From Chrysophaeum taylorii (lineage: Eukaryota; Sar; Pelagophyceae; Pelagomonadales; Pelagomonadaceae), in NCBI GenBank assembly GCA_029834535.1, contig JAQMWT010000104.1, positions 1 to 64,000 of the forward strand: DNA of 64,000 bases. Reading direction: 5' to 3'. Positions within the stretch are counted from its first letter, which is position 1, and the number at the start of each line of letters is the position of its first letter. Shown here piece after piece: positions 10,898 through 20,924 of this stretch. Under the pieces are notes generated by a model, which worked only from the letters and a program-made list of their open reading frames with translations, made no database searches and had not been told where the DNA came from. Made by a program: the position numbers and the translations under genes.

Positions 10898-12927
10898 TCA
10901 CTTGTAAGAAGAGGCAGGAGAACAAAACGGGGCAAAGACCGAGGGCTGGATGTAGTTGTAGGCCGACCGCTCGATCTGGTCCCGGACTTGGGACTGAAGG
11001 AACCCGAGCACCTCCGCGCGCTCGGGGTCGAGTTTCGTCGGGCCCCACCGCACCGGGTCGAAGAGAGCCTCGTAATACTTGAGCTGGGTGTATATGGCGC
11101 GCTCCGAAACTTCGGGAAAGAGCCGGCCCTTGCAGTTGGGCACGATGCACTGGGGCCCGGCACAGCTCAGCTGCCGGGTGCGGGCTCCGCAGGTGGGGTC
11201 GTCGCACAGGAGCCAGCCTTGGTAGTACTCGGAGATCCGGCGCCGCGTGGCGAGGGTCAGAGCGGTCGACACGCGCGAGAAGCAGTTCGAGGGACTCTCG
11301 ACCCCGAGCCAGGCCGCACCGCACTCGGGGCAATCGAAGGCTTTTTTTGGCAACTCCACCGCGCCGGCCGGGTTTTCCTCGCCCTCGGTAGGCTTTGGGG
11401 GCAAAGGGAGACGCGGCCGGCGCCCGCACGCCATACATCCGACCTCCAGCTCGACGCACGCGCCGAACCGCTCTTCGTCGGACATGGCCGCCGCGGGCGT
11501 GAAGGTCTGCGCGGCCTCGAGCTCCATGGCTTCGTTGGCGAGGGCCGCGGCGCGGGCGAACGGCCGCGAGTCGAGACCTAGCTTGGACGCGAGCATCGCC
11601 GCCGACGTCGCCGCCACGGGCTCGCAGAGCCGAGCGATCGGCGGGAAGATCTGCTGCGAGAGATACCACTGCACGTCCACGCGGGGGATTGCTTCTTCGT
11701 CCTCTTCTTTGGCGGGGGGGACCAAACCCCCGCCTGCCGCGGGGGTCACGACGGCGACGACCGCGGAGGTCTCCTCTCCCGGCTCGTGGTGGTGCTGCGG
11801 GCTCGCCGCCGCTTTCTCGACGAGGTGGTCCTCCTGCTTCTGCTGCTGCTGGCGTTTTTTTTCGAGGAGCATGGCCTTCTTGACGACGTCCGGGTGGTAG
11901 CTGCGGTCCGACGGGCCTTTGCCCTCGCCCTCGCAGATGACGTAGGGAATGTGATCGCCGACGTTGACGGGACGGCCTTCCTTGAGCATGGCCTTGGCGA
12001 CACGCAAGTGCGGCTGCGACTTGGAGTCCGGGTACTTGTCGACGGGCTTGTTGAGGCCTTTGGTGATGACAAAGTCCTCGAGCGGTACCTTGCCCTCTCG
12101 CGCGTCGTCGCCGAGTTGCTCGAGGTGCGCGTGGATGTCGGCGACGACGACTTCGCTCGACTCGCCCGAGAGGATGCGGTCGAGCACGTAACGACCCGTC
12201 CGCTTGGAGAGCTCGCACCAGTCGCGTCGGACGAGGTCGAGACCTTTGGTCTCGCGCTCCAAGGCGAGGATCCCGGACTGCTCCTTGACTACCAAGGCGG
12301 CATACTTTTTCTTTTTGAGCAAGAGCATGGACTTGAAGATGCCGTCGAGCTCGAGCTCGAGCATCTTGTAGCGTTTGTTGACGACCTTGCGGACCCTGGC
12401 GCCGATTTCCTTGACGCGGTCGAGATCGGCGACCCGCGTGTTGATCATGATCGAATCGGTGTCGCCGTAGATCACTTCGAGGCCGAGTTCGTTCTGAGCG
12501 ACGCTCGCGGTCGCTTGGAGCGTTTCCCGTCCGAGCGACGTCACGAGCGCCGCGAGGGGCTTGGCGTAGAACCGCGAGTTCGAGAAGCCGAGGCACCCGT
12601 ACATGGAATTCGCCGTCAGTTTTAACGCCATTTGTCGGATGTCGTACTTGCGGCGCTCGGCGGGGTTCTTCTCGCTTTTGAGGAGTTGTTTGACCTGCCG
12701 GCGCTTGGCGATGAGCTCTCGCAGCACCTTGGGAAGCACGCCGCGCGACTCGCCAGCGCGCTCGGGCACCGGCGGGAGGGCCATCTTATCCTCGTCCTCC
12801 GCTTCTCCCGCGAAAGGTTCCTCGTCGTCCGCGTCGTCGTCCGACTGGGGTCGCGGCGGCTCGGGCGCATTCTTTTTCTTCTTTTGCTGCTTCTTTTTCT
12901 TTTTGTTGCTGGTCCCTCTCGCGCCGC

Positions 12928-12962
<35 letters not shown>

Positions 12963-15571
12963 AACTTGGTCCAGTCGGCGACGGTCGTGAAGCAGATATC
13001 GTACTCCTGGATGATCGACGGGTACAACGAGGCGAAGTCCATCAGGAGGATGAAGGTGTCGTAGAAGCCGCGCTTGGGCTCGAGGACGAGGCCCCCCGAG
13101 TAGGACGACGCGTCGCGGCGGCGCTTGTTGCTGCTACTTTTCGCGTCGTCGTCCTTCTTGTCGGGCAGGACGTACTTGAGGCGGTGGAACTCGTGGAGGA
13201 GGAGGTACTCGATGCGCTCCGCGCGGTGGCCCTTGAGCGTGCGGGCCATGAGGTTCCCGGAGATGGAGGTGAGCTGCTTCGAGAGAGGTATCACGTTGAG
13301 GCGGAGCGCGAGCCGCTCGACGAGGCGGGCCGTCGCGGCCGCGTGCTCGATTAAGTCGCACGTCGTCGAGCCCGTATCGAGGGCCCGCGGGACGTCCGCC
13401 GGCTGCACCAAAGTGTGGGTCTCGTCGAGCTGCGTCTTGGCCAAGGTCGCGAGGTCGTAGGCGGTCGCGCCGCGGACGTGCTCTTTCGCGGCGAGGTACG
13501 TGTCGCACACGAGGCGGCCCGAGGTCGCCTTGGCCGAGTAGGTGTCTCGGCCCGTCTGGTGCGACTTCCAGCGCGCGGGGGGGGAGGAGCGCTTGAGGCG
13601 GCCGAGCTTGGACCATGCCCCGAGCTTGAGGGCGAGCGCGCGCCCGAGGAGCACGTCGAGCTCGAAGCCCGCGATGTTGTGGCCGACGAGCACGTCGGGA
13701 TCCTCCGCTCCGAGTCGCGCGAGCAAGCACGACACGAGGGCGCGCTCGTTCGGGGCGCACACGACGCCCGCGAGACACCCGCCGCCCCGTTTCTTCCGCT
13801 CGAGGTCGAGGTCGCGCGGGAGCTTGGCCGACGTCGCGATTCCCGCGCGCAGAAAGTCGTGCCCGAGCGGCCTCGCCCCGACGAACGTCCACCGCTTGTA
13901 GGCAATGCCCCCCCCCCCGTCGTCGTCGTCGTCGGTGGCTTGGTCGATCGCGACCTGGCGGTGCGTCAGGAGAGCGGCCGCGACTATTTCGTGCTGGTGG
14001 GTCGAGGGATTGACCGTCGTCTTGACCGAGATCGAGGTCAGCTTGAGAGGCGGCGGCGGTCTCGAGAGTTTCCTGTCGACCGCGATATTCTTGGGGTCGT
14101 CGATCGACACCTCGAGGAGGCAGTGCGAGATGCGCGTCGCGTTGGGCCGGGGGTTGGCGACGCGCAGCCAGCACGGACCCATAAGCTTGCGCTTGAGCAA
14201 GAACAGCTCGAGCGCCGACGTTCCGGCGCCGAGAATCCGCTCGAACGTGCGACCCCCCCTCTCGCACGCCGCCTTTGGAGGCGGCTTGAGGTCGGCGCCG
14301 TACTTCACCTTGAGATATGCCGTCGCCTCCCGCGGGATCTCGGGGTCCGCGAACGCGTACGCCCGCTCGACCTGCTTGCACTTGAACGCCCGCGTCGACG
14401 GCACGCAGCTAGAGAGCGTCGACGCCCGCAGTTCGGCGTACACCTCGCTCGTGCCGTACCGCTCGCCGTCCGCTTTGCGCCGCGGCAGCACGAACAGGCA
14501 TCGCTCGAGGCCCCTCACCTCCACGCAGCACGACACGTACTGCGCCCCCGCGACCAACGCCTTGCCGATTACGTACGCCTTCCCGTTCGACTCGACCGTC
14601 GCGTCCAGCCAATACACCGAGCAGAATGTCTCCTCGTCCTCCTTTCGCATCCACATCGACTCCTCCAGAACTTTGCCCGGGCTCATCACCGACGCCTGCG
14701 GCTGGGGGGCCTTCTCCTCTTCTACCTCGTTTTCTTCTTCCGCTCGTACCGCCTTTTCTTCTTCTTCTTCTTCTCGCGGGTGCTTGTGCTTGGCGAACCG
14801 CGACTTCTTCGGCGCCGGTTCCTCGGCGGGGGGCTCCTCGTGCTCGACGGGCGGCACGTTTTCATCAACGGGCATCGCGTCGTCGTCGTCGCGCGCCGGC
14901 GGAACAAAGTCGTCGTCGTCGTCAAAGTCGTCAGGTTCGTGGTAGAGGTGTCGCGGCGCGACGGCCGATGTCGGCACGCTCGAGGGCAGCTGGGCCCGCG
15001 CGAGGGAAGGCGTCGGCGCTTTGCCGAGGACGGACCGCGGGGGGGTGCGCGCCGGAAGGACAACGCGGCTCGGCGGCTTGGTAGTGCCGACGGTGTCTAT
15101 GAGTGACTCGAGGTTGTCGAGCGCTGTCGAGCGAGAGGCTGGCCCCGAGCGCGCGCCGCCCCCCAGATACCGCCACATCTGGTTGGCCGCGGGCACCTCC
15201 TCCTCGCCGCGCTCGGCCTTGAGCTTCTTCGCCTTCTTGATCGCGCCCGAGTCGTGCGCGCTCGTCGCCGCCTTTGGCCGCGCCTTGGGCTTGTTCAAAA
15301 TCTCCTCGGCCTCCCCGAAGTGTTCCTCGCCGTCGTCGTAGTACCCGAGCCCGTCGTCGTCCACCACGAAATCCTCGCGCTGCCGCCGCTCGCCCACGAT
15401 CTTCTTGTACTCCTCCTCGTCGACCTCGTCGAACACCTTGTCATCCTCCGGGACCTCCCACTGGTCGGTGCGCGACCCGCCCTCGCGCGCCGCCCGCAGC
15501 GCTTTCAGCGTCCCCTCGCGCTTCCCGCGCCTCGAGGCCGCGGCGCCTCGCCGCGATGTGCGCTCCATCAT
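10898..15571 (-). CDS. POLA1: DNA polymerase alpha catalytic subunit
   Basis: Catalytic subunit of the primase-polymerase complex, which extends RNA primers at origins and on the lagging strand. One intronless ORF of 1557 residues from the first ATG (the next codon is also ATG). The N-terminus has the family's acidic primase/pol-binding motif (VDEEEYKKIV...DDDGLGYYDDGEEHF). Family B motif A DFASLYPSII is near residue 845, motif B KLTANSMYG near 984 and motif C YGDTDS near 1035. The C-terminus carries two cysteine clusters (CMACG/CPECG near 1378 and CDDPTCG...CIVPNC near 1456) and the conserved GRLFPEVSERAIYTQLKYYEALFD segment. The length is slightly above the usual ~1,450. A low-complexity D/G/K-rich insert lies between motifs A and B. 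It is transcribed divergently from the gene at 15,898. Confidence 0.97.
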
Positions 15572-15897
15572 GCTTTTGTCGGTCGTTGTGCAGCAAGCAG
15601 CAATCCAATTCAAACGCTCCTCCTCCGTAGCACTACTTACCCCCCACAAGCAAGAAAAATCATAAAATAAAAAAAAAGAAAAATCATAAAACCTTACCCC
15701 CCCCCCCCTCCAAACGCAGGTTTGTATTATTACGTTGGAGAGAAGCTTCTCAACGGATCTCTTTCGTCAGAGCTTGAAGGCCGCTCAAGAAGGAAGGAAG
15801 GTGAGAGACGTTTTTTGTACAGCAACAGAGTCGTTGTTGTTGTTTTTTGGGCCCAACCGCGAAGCTGGTGCGTTCGTTGGTGACCGCGCTCCGGAAG
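15572..15897. promoter_or_regulatory. Divergent intergenic region POLA1 / 15,898 gene
   Basis: About 325 bp separate two divergent start codons, so the promoters are likely shared. It contains an A-rich stretch, a 13-bp C run near 15,700 and, on the POLA1 side, GGTAAGT (minus, near 15,640), which could be the donor of a 5'UTR intron. The open frame continues upstream of the POLA1 ATG without another ATG. No recognised factor site was identified. Confidence 0.45.
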
Positions 15898-16944
15898 ATG
15901 AGCACCGCGCTCTCGCGGCGGGGACCGCAGTCGTCCCTCGAGTGGCTGTGGAACAGCGTGGTGATCGCGGCGACGACTCTCGCCTTCGCTTCCTTCATCC
16001 TCGCCGACGTCTACAAGGGCGGCCTCGGGACCTCGAACGGTCGAATGGTCTCGTTCCTGAACTCCCTCAATTCTGTTGCCTCGTACCGGCGGCAGCGGCG
16101 CGTTCTGGTGTACGGGGCGAACGCGTCGACGTCGCCCGCGAGCGAGCGACGACGGTCGGAAGTACTGTACGTCAGGAGCCCGCGGAACTGCCTCGCCCAC
16201 CGCCTCAAGTTGTTCTCCCTCAACTTTTTGGCGAAATTCGGCTCGCAGTCCCTCGGCTCGGTTATGATTGGCGCCACGCCCGTTATTCTTCGAGGTCCGA
16301 GACACATGGCATCTTGGTTTCTCGCCTTCGCGTGCATCCAGCTCTGCCCGCGCGACTCGGTCTACCTCAAACTCCAGAATCACGCCTCCTTGCTTTTGGT
16401 CGTCCGCGTCGGCTGCGCCCTCTACAAGCTGCGAAAGTTTAACGCCCTCTTCGAACTTAAAGGAGAGTCTTCCTTCTCGCGGATGCTCGCCGCGCAAATT
16501 GTTGTCATCGACGGCAACAATCTCTGCTCGCGCGTCTGGACCTGGGCCTGGCTCCGCGGCTTTTCGAATACCGCTCCTGCCGACTTGCTGGCCGGTCTCG
16601 CCGCCCTCGCGTCCAGGGTCGCGCCCATCGCCGCCGCCACCTTTGTCGTCGCGAGAGCTCGCTATCAAACTCTCTCCCTCCTCTCCTTTGCCCTCAAGCT
16701 CCTCGTCTTCGCGGTATTCCTCTGGCGCTACGACGTCCCCCGTCTCGCCTACAAAACCGCCAACCAATTCGGCAACTTCCGCCGCGACGTTTCGGCTCGC
16801 GCGGCCGCGGTCGTCCGGAAACCGAGCTCCCCTCCCCTCGGACGACAACAACACCACCCGAGGACCACGACCTTGTCTACCTCCATGGCCGACAAGCTCA
16901 CGCTCCAGATCACTCCCTTTAATGCCCGCGCAAAATCTGATTGA
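15898..16944 (+). CDS. Multi-pass membrane protein, possibly TRIC-like cation channel
   Basis: A 348-residue protein with five or six hydrophobic segments: roughly residues 18-36 (VVIAATTLAFASFILADVY), around 105-130 (FLAKFGSQSLGSVMIGATPVI), 138-155 (ASWFLAFACIQLCP), 163-180, 235-260 and 268-287. The run GATPVIL...ASWFLAFACIQLCPRDSVY followed by VRVGCALYKLRKF resembles the TRIC (TMEM38) pattern of a G-P loop, a helix ending in CP-D-Y, and a basic V-R-R-K segment. No database search supports this, so the family call is tentative; the membrane topology is firmer. The start is the first ATG after an alternative-codon extension. The C-terminus is a basic low-complexity tail. It is divergent from POLA1. 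Confidence 0.6.
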   Translation: MSTALSRRGPQSSLEWLWNSVVIAATTLAFASFILADVYKGGLGTSNGRMVSFLNSLNSVASYRRQRRVLVYGANASTSPASERRRSEVLYVRSPRNCLAHRLKLFSLNFLAKFGSQSLGSVMIGATPVILRGPRHMASWFLAFACIQLCPRDSVYLKLQNHASLLLVVRVGCALYKLRKFNALFELKGESSFSRMLAAQIVVIDGNNLCSRVWTWAWLRGFSNTAPADLLAGLAALASRVAPIAAATFVVARARYQTLSLLSFALKLLVFAVFLWRYDVPRLAYKTANQFGNFRRDVSARAAAVVRKPSSPPLGRQQHHPRTTTLSTSMADKLTLQITPFNARAKSD

Positions 16945-17675
16945 CCGCGGCCTCGGTTGGTTTTGTTTTCCCCGAAGTTTAATTTCACCGCTACCTCGGT
17001 TGGTTTCAATACCCCGACGATCCCGACGACCCCGACGATATCATCATCATCATCGTCATCATATGGTGGCTCCCGGTTTCGTGAATGTCGCTTCTTCCTT
17101 CTGGACACGACATCGTCGCTCAAGCTTCTTGCTCGTGCGTTTTTTCGTGCGCACTCGCACCTCGGCGGCGCCTTCGCCTCGTTGTCGTTGTCGTTGTCGT
17201 TGCGTCCGTCCGTCCGTCCGTCCGTCCGTCCGTCCGTCCGTCCGTCCGTCCTCGGAGCGACTCACTAGATACTGCGGCGACCCCTCGACCCCTCCGTACG
17301 AATTTTTACTACTAATAGTAGACCCGAGGGGACTAAGAAAGAAAGGGGTGCCCTTCCTTCCTTTGGATCGACGACTTGGCGTCGTCCGAGCCGCGGACGC
17401 GTCGCGCATCGAGGGCCCCGGCAGATGCGTTCCGTTGGTACCGGAACAGTACTTACACCAGCCGTCGTCGGAAAGCGCAGCGTCGGCGAACGCGCGACGA
17501 AAGCACAAAGGTTTTAGCGATGATGTTCTAAGGACTTGTGGACGGGTAAGTCATAGAAGAAGTGTGATGATAAGTCCGTTCGAAGGTTAGGTCAAAAAAG
17601 TTGAGGGGTAACGGTTGAAGTGGCGAAAAAAGGGTAACGGTTGAAGCGGCGATCTTGCAGGAACTTGACAGCATC
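16945..17675. repeat. Intergenic low-complexity DNA with (GTCC)n microsatellite
   Basis: No gene is recognised. It holds GAC/ATC-rich repeats near 17,030-17,065, short TCGTTG repeats, and a pure (CGTC)n tract at about 17,203-17,250. The second half is probably the promoter and 5' leader of the gene at 17,676. Confidence 0.6.
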
Positions 17676-18413
17676 ATGTTGCTTCTCGGCTTGCTGTTGG
17701 GCACCGCGCACGCGCTCGCGCCGGTCGCTCGTCGCGAAGCGTTCGCCGGGACCGTGAGCACATGTGGGTGCGGGGGAGACGTGGCGCGCAGGTGTCGACG
17801 GTGCTCGCTTCCCCGCTGGTGCGCTTTTCCATTGAAACAATGGCGAACGAAAAAACAGGTCGCGTCGGCCGCGACGGAAGCTGAGCTCAAGAGCTTGCTC
17901 CAGGACACCCAGAAGGAGAATGCCGAGACCCGTGAGTGACTTGTACTGACTGCGTGCTTTCATATTCAATTCGCTGGAACGCGACCGCAGGCTCGGGTGC
18001 CAAACCCGCGGCCAAGAAGAAGAAGGCGGCGACCGACCCCTCGGAAACGGGGGGTGGTTTCGGGTTGCCCAATCTGGGCGACATCTCCAAGTCGGCGCAA
18101 GAAGCGGGTCGCGTGCGTTGTTGTTGTTGTTGTTTACCCTCTTTGGTTGCGGCGTCGTCGACCAAAGCGAGCGAGCGAGCGAGCGAGCGAGCGATCTCTC
18201 CCGTAGGCACGAGCCGAGGCCCGGCGCGCTTCGGCAAAGTCGGTGTTCGAGAAGAGCGCGTCCGCCTCGAAACAGGAGTCCGAGGGCGTCTACTCCGAGC
18301 TCCGAGCCAAGCGGCAGGCCCAGAAGGAGGCAGCGGAGGCTCGTGCCGAGGCGCGCGCCCAGACAAAGAACCTCACCCCGATGGAGGAGCTCAAGGCCCG
18401 CCGTAATAAATGA
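17676..18413 (+). CDS. Small four-exon gene, signal/plastid-type leader, unknown function
   Basis: Exons are inferred at 17676-17753, 17859-17931, 17991-18112 and 18207-18413, with GT-AG introns of 105, 59 and 94 bp. Phases agree and give 159 residues. The first intron's donor is GTGAGC, the second's GTGAGT. The protein starts with a short hydrophobic segment (MLLLGLLLGTAHALAP) followed by basic residues and EAFAG, compatible with a signal plus plastid transit peptide in a secondary-plastid alga. The mature part is Ala/Lys/Glu-rich and helical, with a GGGFGLPNLGDI patch in the middle and a KNLTPMEELKARRNK end. The family is not recognised. The exon model needs transcript support. Intron 3 carries a (GAGC)n tract. 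Confidence 0.65.
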
Positions 18414-18489
18414 GTGAGTGATGAAAACAACCCCCGAGGTTTGGTTGAGGGTTTGGTTTGTTGTTTCGGGTGGAAGTTGAAGGTACGTC

Positions 18490-19980
18490 ATGAAAAGAGG
18501 CGGGCTATGGGGGTTGCTTGTAACACAGGCCGCGGGTCTCGCGAGCTACGGCGCGACACCCCCAGGGGCGCGGCAGCGGCAGCGGCAGCGGCAGTGGCAG
18601 CGGCCGCAGCCACAGCCACAGCCACGTTGCGTCCTCCAGGTCGCTCCGTCGACTCCGAGCAGCAGCGCCACGTGGAACCCCGGGAGCGCGGCCGAAGAGC
18701 TGATGGAGGTGAACCCCGACGGGTCGCGACGGCGACTTCTCGCGACTGCCGAGGAGCGGCTGGTGGAAATCCAGGAGACGGGTCGGAAGCGGCGCAAGGT
18801 TAAGAGCGTCCTCCGGCGGATCTTCGTCCCCGATCACATAACGCCGTCGTACTTCGCGTACTCGAGGTGGCGGTGCCTCCAGCGACTTTTGTCTGCGACA
18901 GTCAACGTATTTGGACTCCAGGCCATGATCATGGCCGTTGGCGTCCGAGATTTCCAGTCCGGCAAGGCGATGGGCGCTGCGGCCGCGATAGACTGGGTGT
19001 TGAAGGACGCGCTCGGCAAGGTCGCGCGGCTCGCGTGGGCCGGGCGAATGGGCAGAGAATTCGACGGCGACGCGAAGCGCTGGCGGTTCCGGAGTTCGTT
19101 GCTCTACGCGTCCGGGAACGGCCTCCAGATCGCGACCTTTGCCTTTCCAAAATTTTTTCTCGCGCTCGCGACCGTCGCCAACTGCCTCAAGCAAATATCG
19201 CTTCTGACGTCGACGGCCACGCGGTCCGCCATCTATCGGTCCTTTGCCGTGACGGAGACCACCAACAACATCGGCGACATCACCGCCAAAGGGGAAGCTC
19301 AGATCGCGGTCGTCGATCTCGCCGGTATGACCCTCGGGATCCTGCTCTCGCGAACGTGCGGTTTCGACGCCGTCACGCGCCGCAACCGCCTCGTCGGCCT
19401 CTACTTGGGTCTCTCCTTCCTCGAGATCTGCGCCATGTACCAGGAGATCAGATGCGTCGTCTTCCGCCAGCTCAACTTGGAAAGGGCCCAGGCCGTCGTC
19501 GCCGCCTTCGTCGACAACCAAGACCAGGATCTCCCCACGCCCAGATTTACCGCGAGCCGCGAGCGTATTCTCCTCGGCTCCCCGCGCCTCAAACGCCACA
19601 CCTTTCCCCGCCTCTCCACCCTCGCGATACCCGACTCCCAACTGGCGGACCTCCTCGACGTTTTCCACGACGACCTCTTCCTCCTCGTCCCCACCCCCTC
19701 CGCGCACCTCGCCCTCGTCCTCCACGCCGCCGCCAAGGATACCGACGTCCTCAAGGCCCTCCTCGCCCTCAACATTGCCGAACGACGCTGCGATAAGCAC
19801 GCCGACCTCCTGGACCGCCTCCGACACGCCAAGCGCGACGCCACGACCACCATCGACGATCTCCTCGACGCCATGCGCGCCGCCGGCTGGAGCACCAAGA
19901 GCTTCATGTTCCCCGACATCCGCGTCCGGGCCGACTGGCCCCTCTCGACAGACAACCGTGACCTTCCCCCTCCCAGGTAG
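18490..19980 (+). CDS. RUS (root UVB sensitive, DUF647) family protein
   Basis: An intronless 496-residue protein. Residues about 112-290 match the DUF647/RUS core: P-x-YF.Y..W..LQ.L, then a helix, VGVRDFQSGKAMGAAAAIDWVLKDALGKVARLAWA (family pattern T-W-L-K-D-G-G-R), FDGDAKRWR, then TRSAIYRSFA and DITAKGEAQ..VVDLAGMTLGILL. RUS proteins are membrane-associated; in plants they act in UV-B responses, auxin transport and vitamin B6-linked processes. The N-terminal 20 residues are hydrophobic and are followed by a Gln/Arg/Pro-rich low-complexity spacer, so an organelle or ER leader is possible. The C-terminal ~150 residues are leucine-rich helices. It is in the same orientation as the genes on either side. 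Confidence 0.85.
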   Translation: MKRGGLWGLLVTQAAGLASYGATPPGARQRQRQRQWQRPQPQPQPRCVLQVAPSTPSSSATWNPGSAAEELMEVNPDGSRRRLLATAEERLVEIQETGRKRRKVKSVLRRIFVPDHITPSYFAYSRWRCLQRLLSATVNVFGLQAMIMAVGVRDFQSGKAMGAAAAIDWVLKDALGKVARLAWAGRMGREFDGDAKRWRFRSSLLYASGNGLQIATFAFPKFFLALATVANCLKQISLLTSTATRSAIYRSFAVTETTNNIGDITAKGEAQIAVVDLAGMTLGILLSRTCGFDAVTRRNRLVGLYLGLSFLEICAMYQEIRCVVFRQLNLERAQAVVAAFVDNQDQDLPTPRFTASRERILLGSPRLKRHTFPRLSTLAIPDSQLADLLDVFHDDLFLLVPTPSAHLALVLHAAAKDTDVLKALLALNIAERRCDKHADLLDRLRHAKRDATTTIDDLLDAMRAAGWSTKSFMFPDIRVRADWPLSTDNRDLPPPR

Positions 19981-20081
19981 TTGTAGTTCGTGTATACATA
20001 CATACATACATACAGGGCCGGGACGTTGTTCCGGAACAGAATTCGGGTGGTCCCACCGCCCGAAAACCAACCACCAGAAAT
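19981..20081. repeat. (CATA)n in short intergenic spacer
   Basis: About 100 bp separate two plus-strand genes. The spacer includes a CATA microsatellite at roughly 19,994-20,013. Confidence 0.7.
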
Positions 20082-20924
20082 ATGTTGTCCTTCGTGTTCC
20101 GCGTCCTCGTTGTCTACGCCTACCACGAGACCCCCGTCTCGAGGGAAAACATCATGTACTTCTTGTCGCGCGGTCTCGTGGACCCGGGGGACGGTGACCA
20201 CGTCTTCGTTATCAACGGACCCCACACGCTGCCCCCCCTCGATCGGCCCAACATCAGAGTGATCGAACGAGACAACAGCTGCTACGACTTTGGGGCCTGG
20301 CGCATCGGCATCGAGATAGCAGACATTGATGCCTACACGCACTTTGTGCTCATGAACGGCTCTGTCCGGGGACCCTTTCTGCCACTGTACGAGCCTCGGC
20401 CGTGGTGGCGCGTCTTGGTTCGCATGCTCGGAGGCACCTGGAACGTCGGCCTCGTCGGCACGAGCCTCAACTGTTGGGTCAGCCTTCGGGAGACCCACCT
20501 GCAGAGCATGCTCCTCGTCACGCATCGCGCAGGCATCGAACTTTTGCTGTCGAAAAATCTCCTGCGCTGCATGCCCTCGCATTCGGTCGCAGTTTACGAG
20601 GGCGAAATTCCTACCAGCCAGGCCTTTCTCACACAAAACTATAGCCTCCGAACCACGCTTTTGGCCTTCCAGCACACACTCCCGGCACCCGGCCTCGTCA
20701 CTCCCGACGCCGCTTTGGGTAGGGGTGACGACGGGGCACGTCTCTTCCACATCTGCCGGCGCCTCCTCGACCACAACCACCACTCGGGCGACCTCTACTA
20801 TCCCGCGGAATACTACGGCACCGACATCCACCCCCTTGAGACCATCTTCCTCAAGACCGGTCGTAGAGTGAGCGAGCGCCACCTCGACGCTTACACGAGA
20901 TGGGCCGCGACTAATGAACTTTAG
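20082..20924 (+). CDS. RgpF-like glycan/glycosyltransferase family protein
   Basis: An intronless 280-residue protein. Its motifs are ERDNSCYDFGAWRIGIE (rhamnan-synthesis F type R-x-N-x-x-YDFGA), FVLMNGSVRGPFLP, a central GLVGTSLNC...HLQSMLLVTHRAGIELLL segment and a C-terminal DLYYPAEYYGTDIHPLETIFLKTGR. I associate this block order with a conserved family in algae, fungi and bacteria annotated as glycosyltransferase-like or polysaccharide biosynthesis. The substrate is unknown. There is no clear signal peptide; the first 15 residues are mildly hydrophobic. The ATG follows the CATA repeat by about 70 bp. Confidence 0.75.
   Translation: MLSFVFRVLVVYAYHETPVSRENIMYFLSRGLVDPGDGDHVFVINGPHTLPPLDRPNIRVIERDNSCYDFGAWRIGIEIADIDAYTHFVLMNGSVRGPFLPLYEPRPWWRVLVRMLGGTWNVGLVGTSLNCWVSLRETHLQSMLLVTHRAGIELLLSKNLLRCMPSHSVAVYEGEIPTSQAFLTQNYSLRTTLLAFQHTLPAPGLVTPDAALGRGDDGARLFHICRRLLDHNHHSGDLYYPAEYYGTDIHPLETIFLKTGRRVSERHLDAYTRWAATNEL

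Noticed and set aside
10869-15106. Long ORFs antisense or out of frame to POLA1 (up to 575 codons)
   Set aside because: They are shadows of a GC-rich coding sequence: Arg/Ala/Pro-rich, without family motifs, while the POLA1 frame carries all polymerase motifs.
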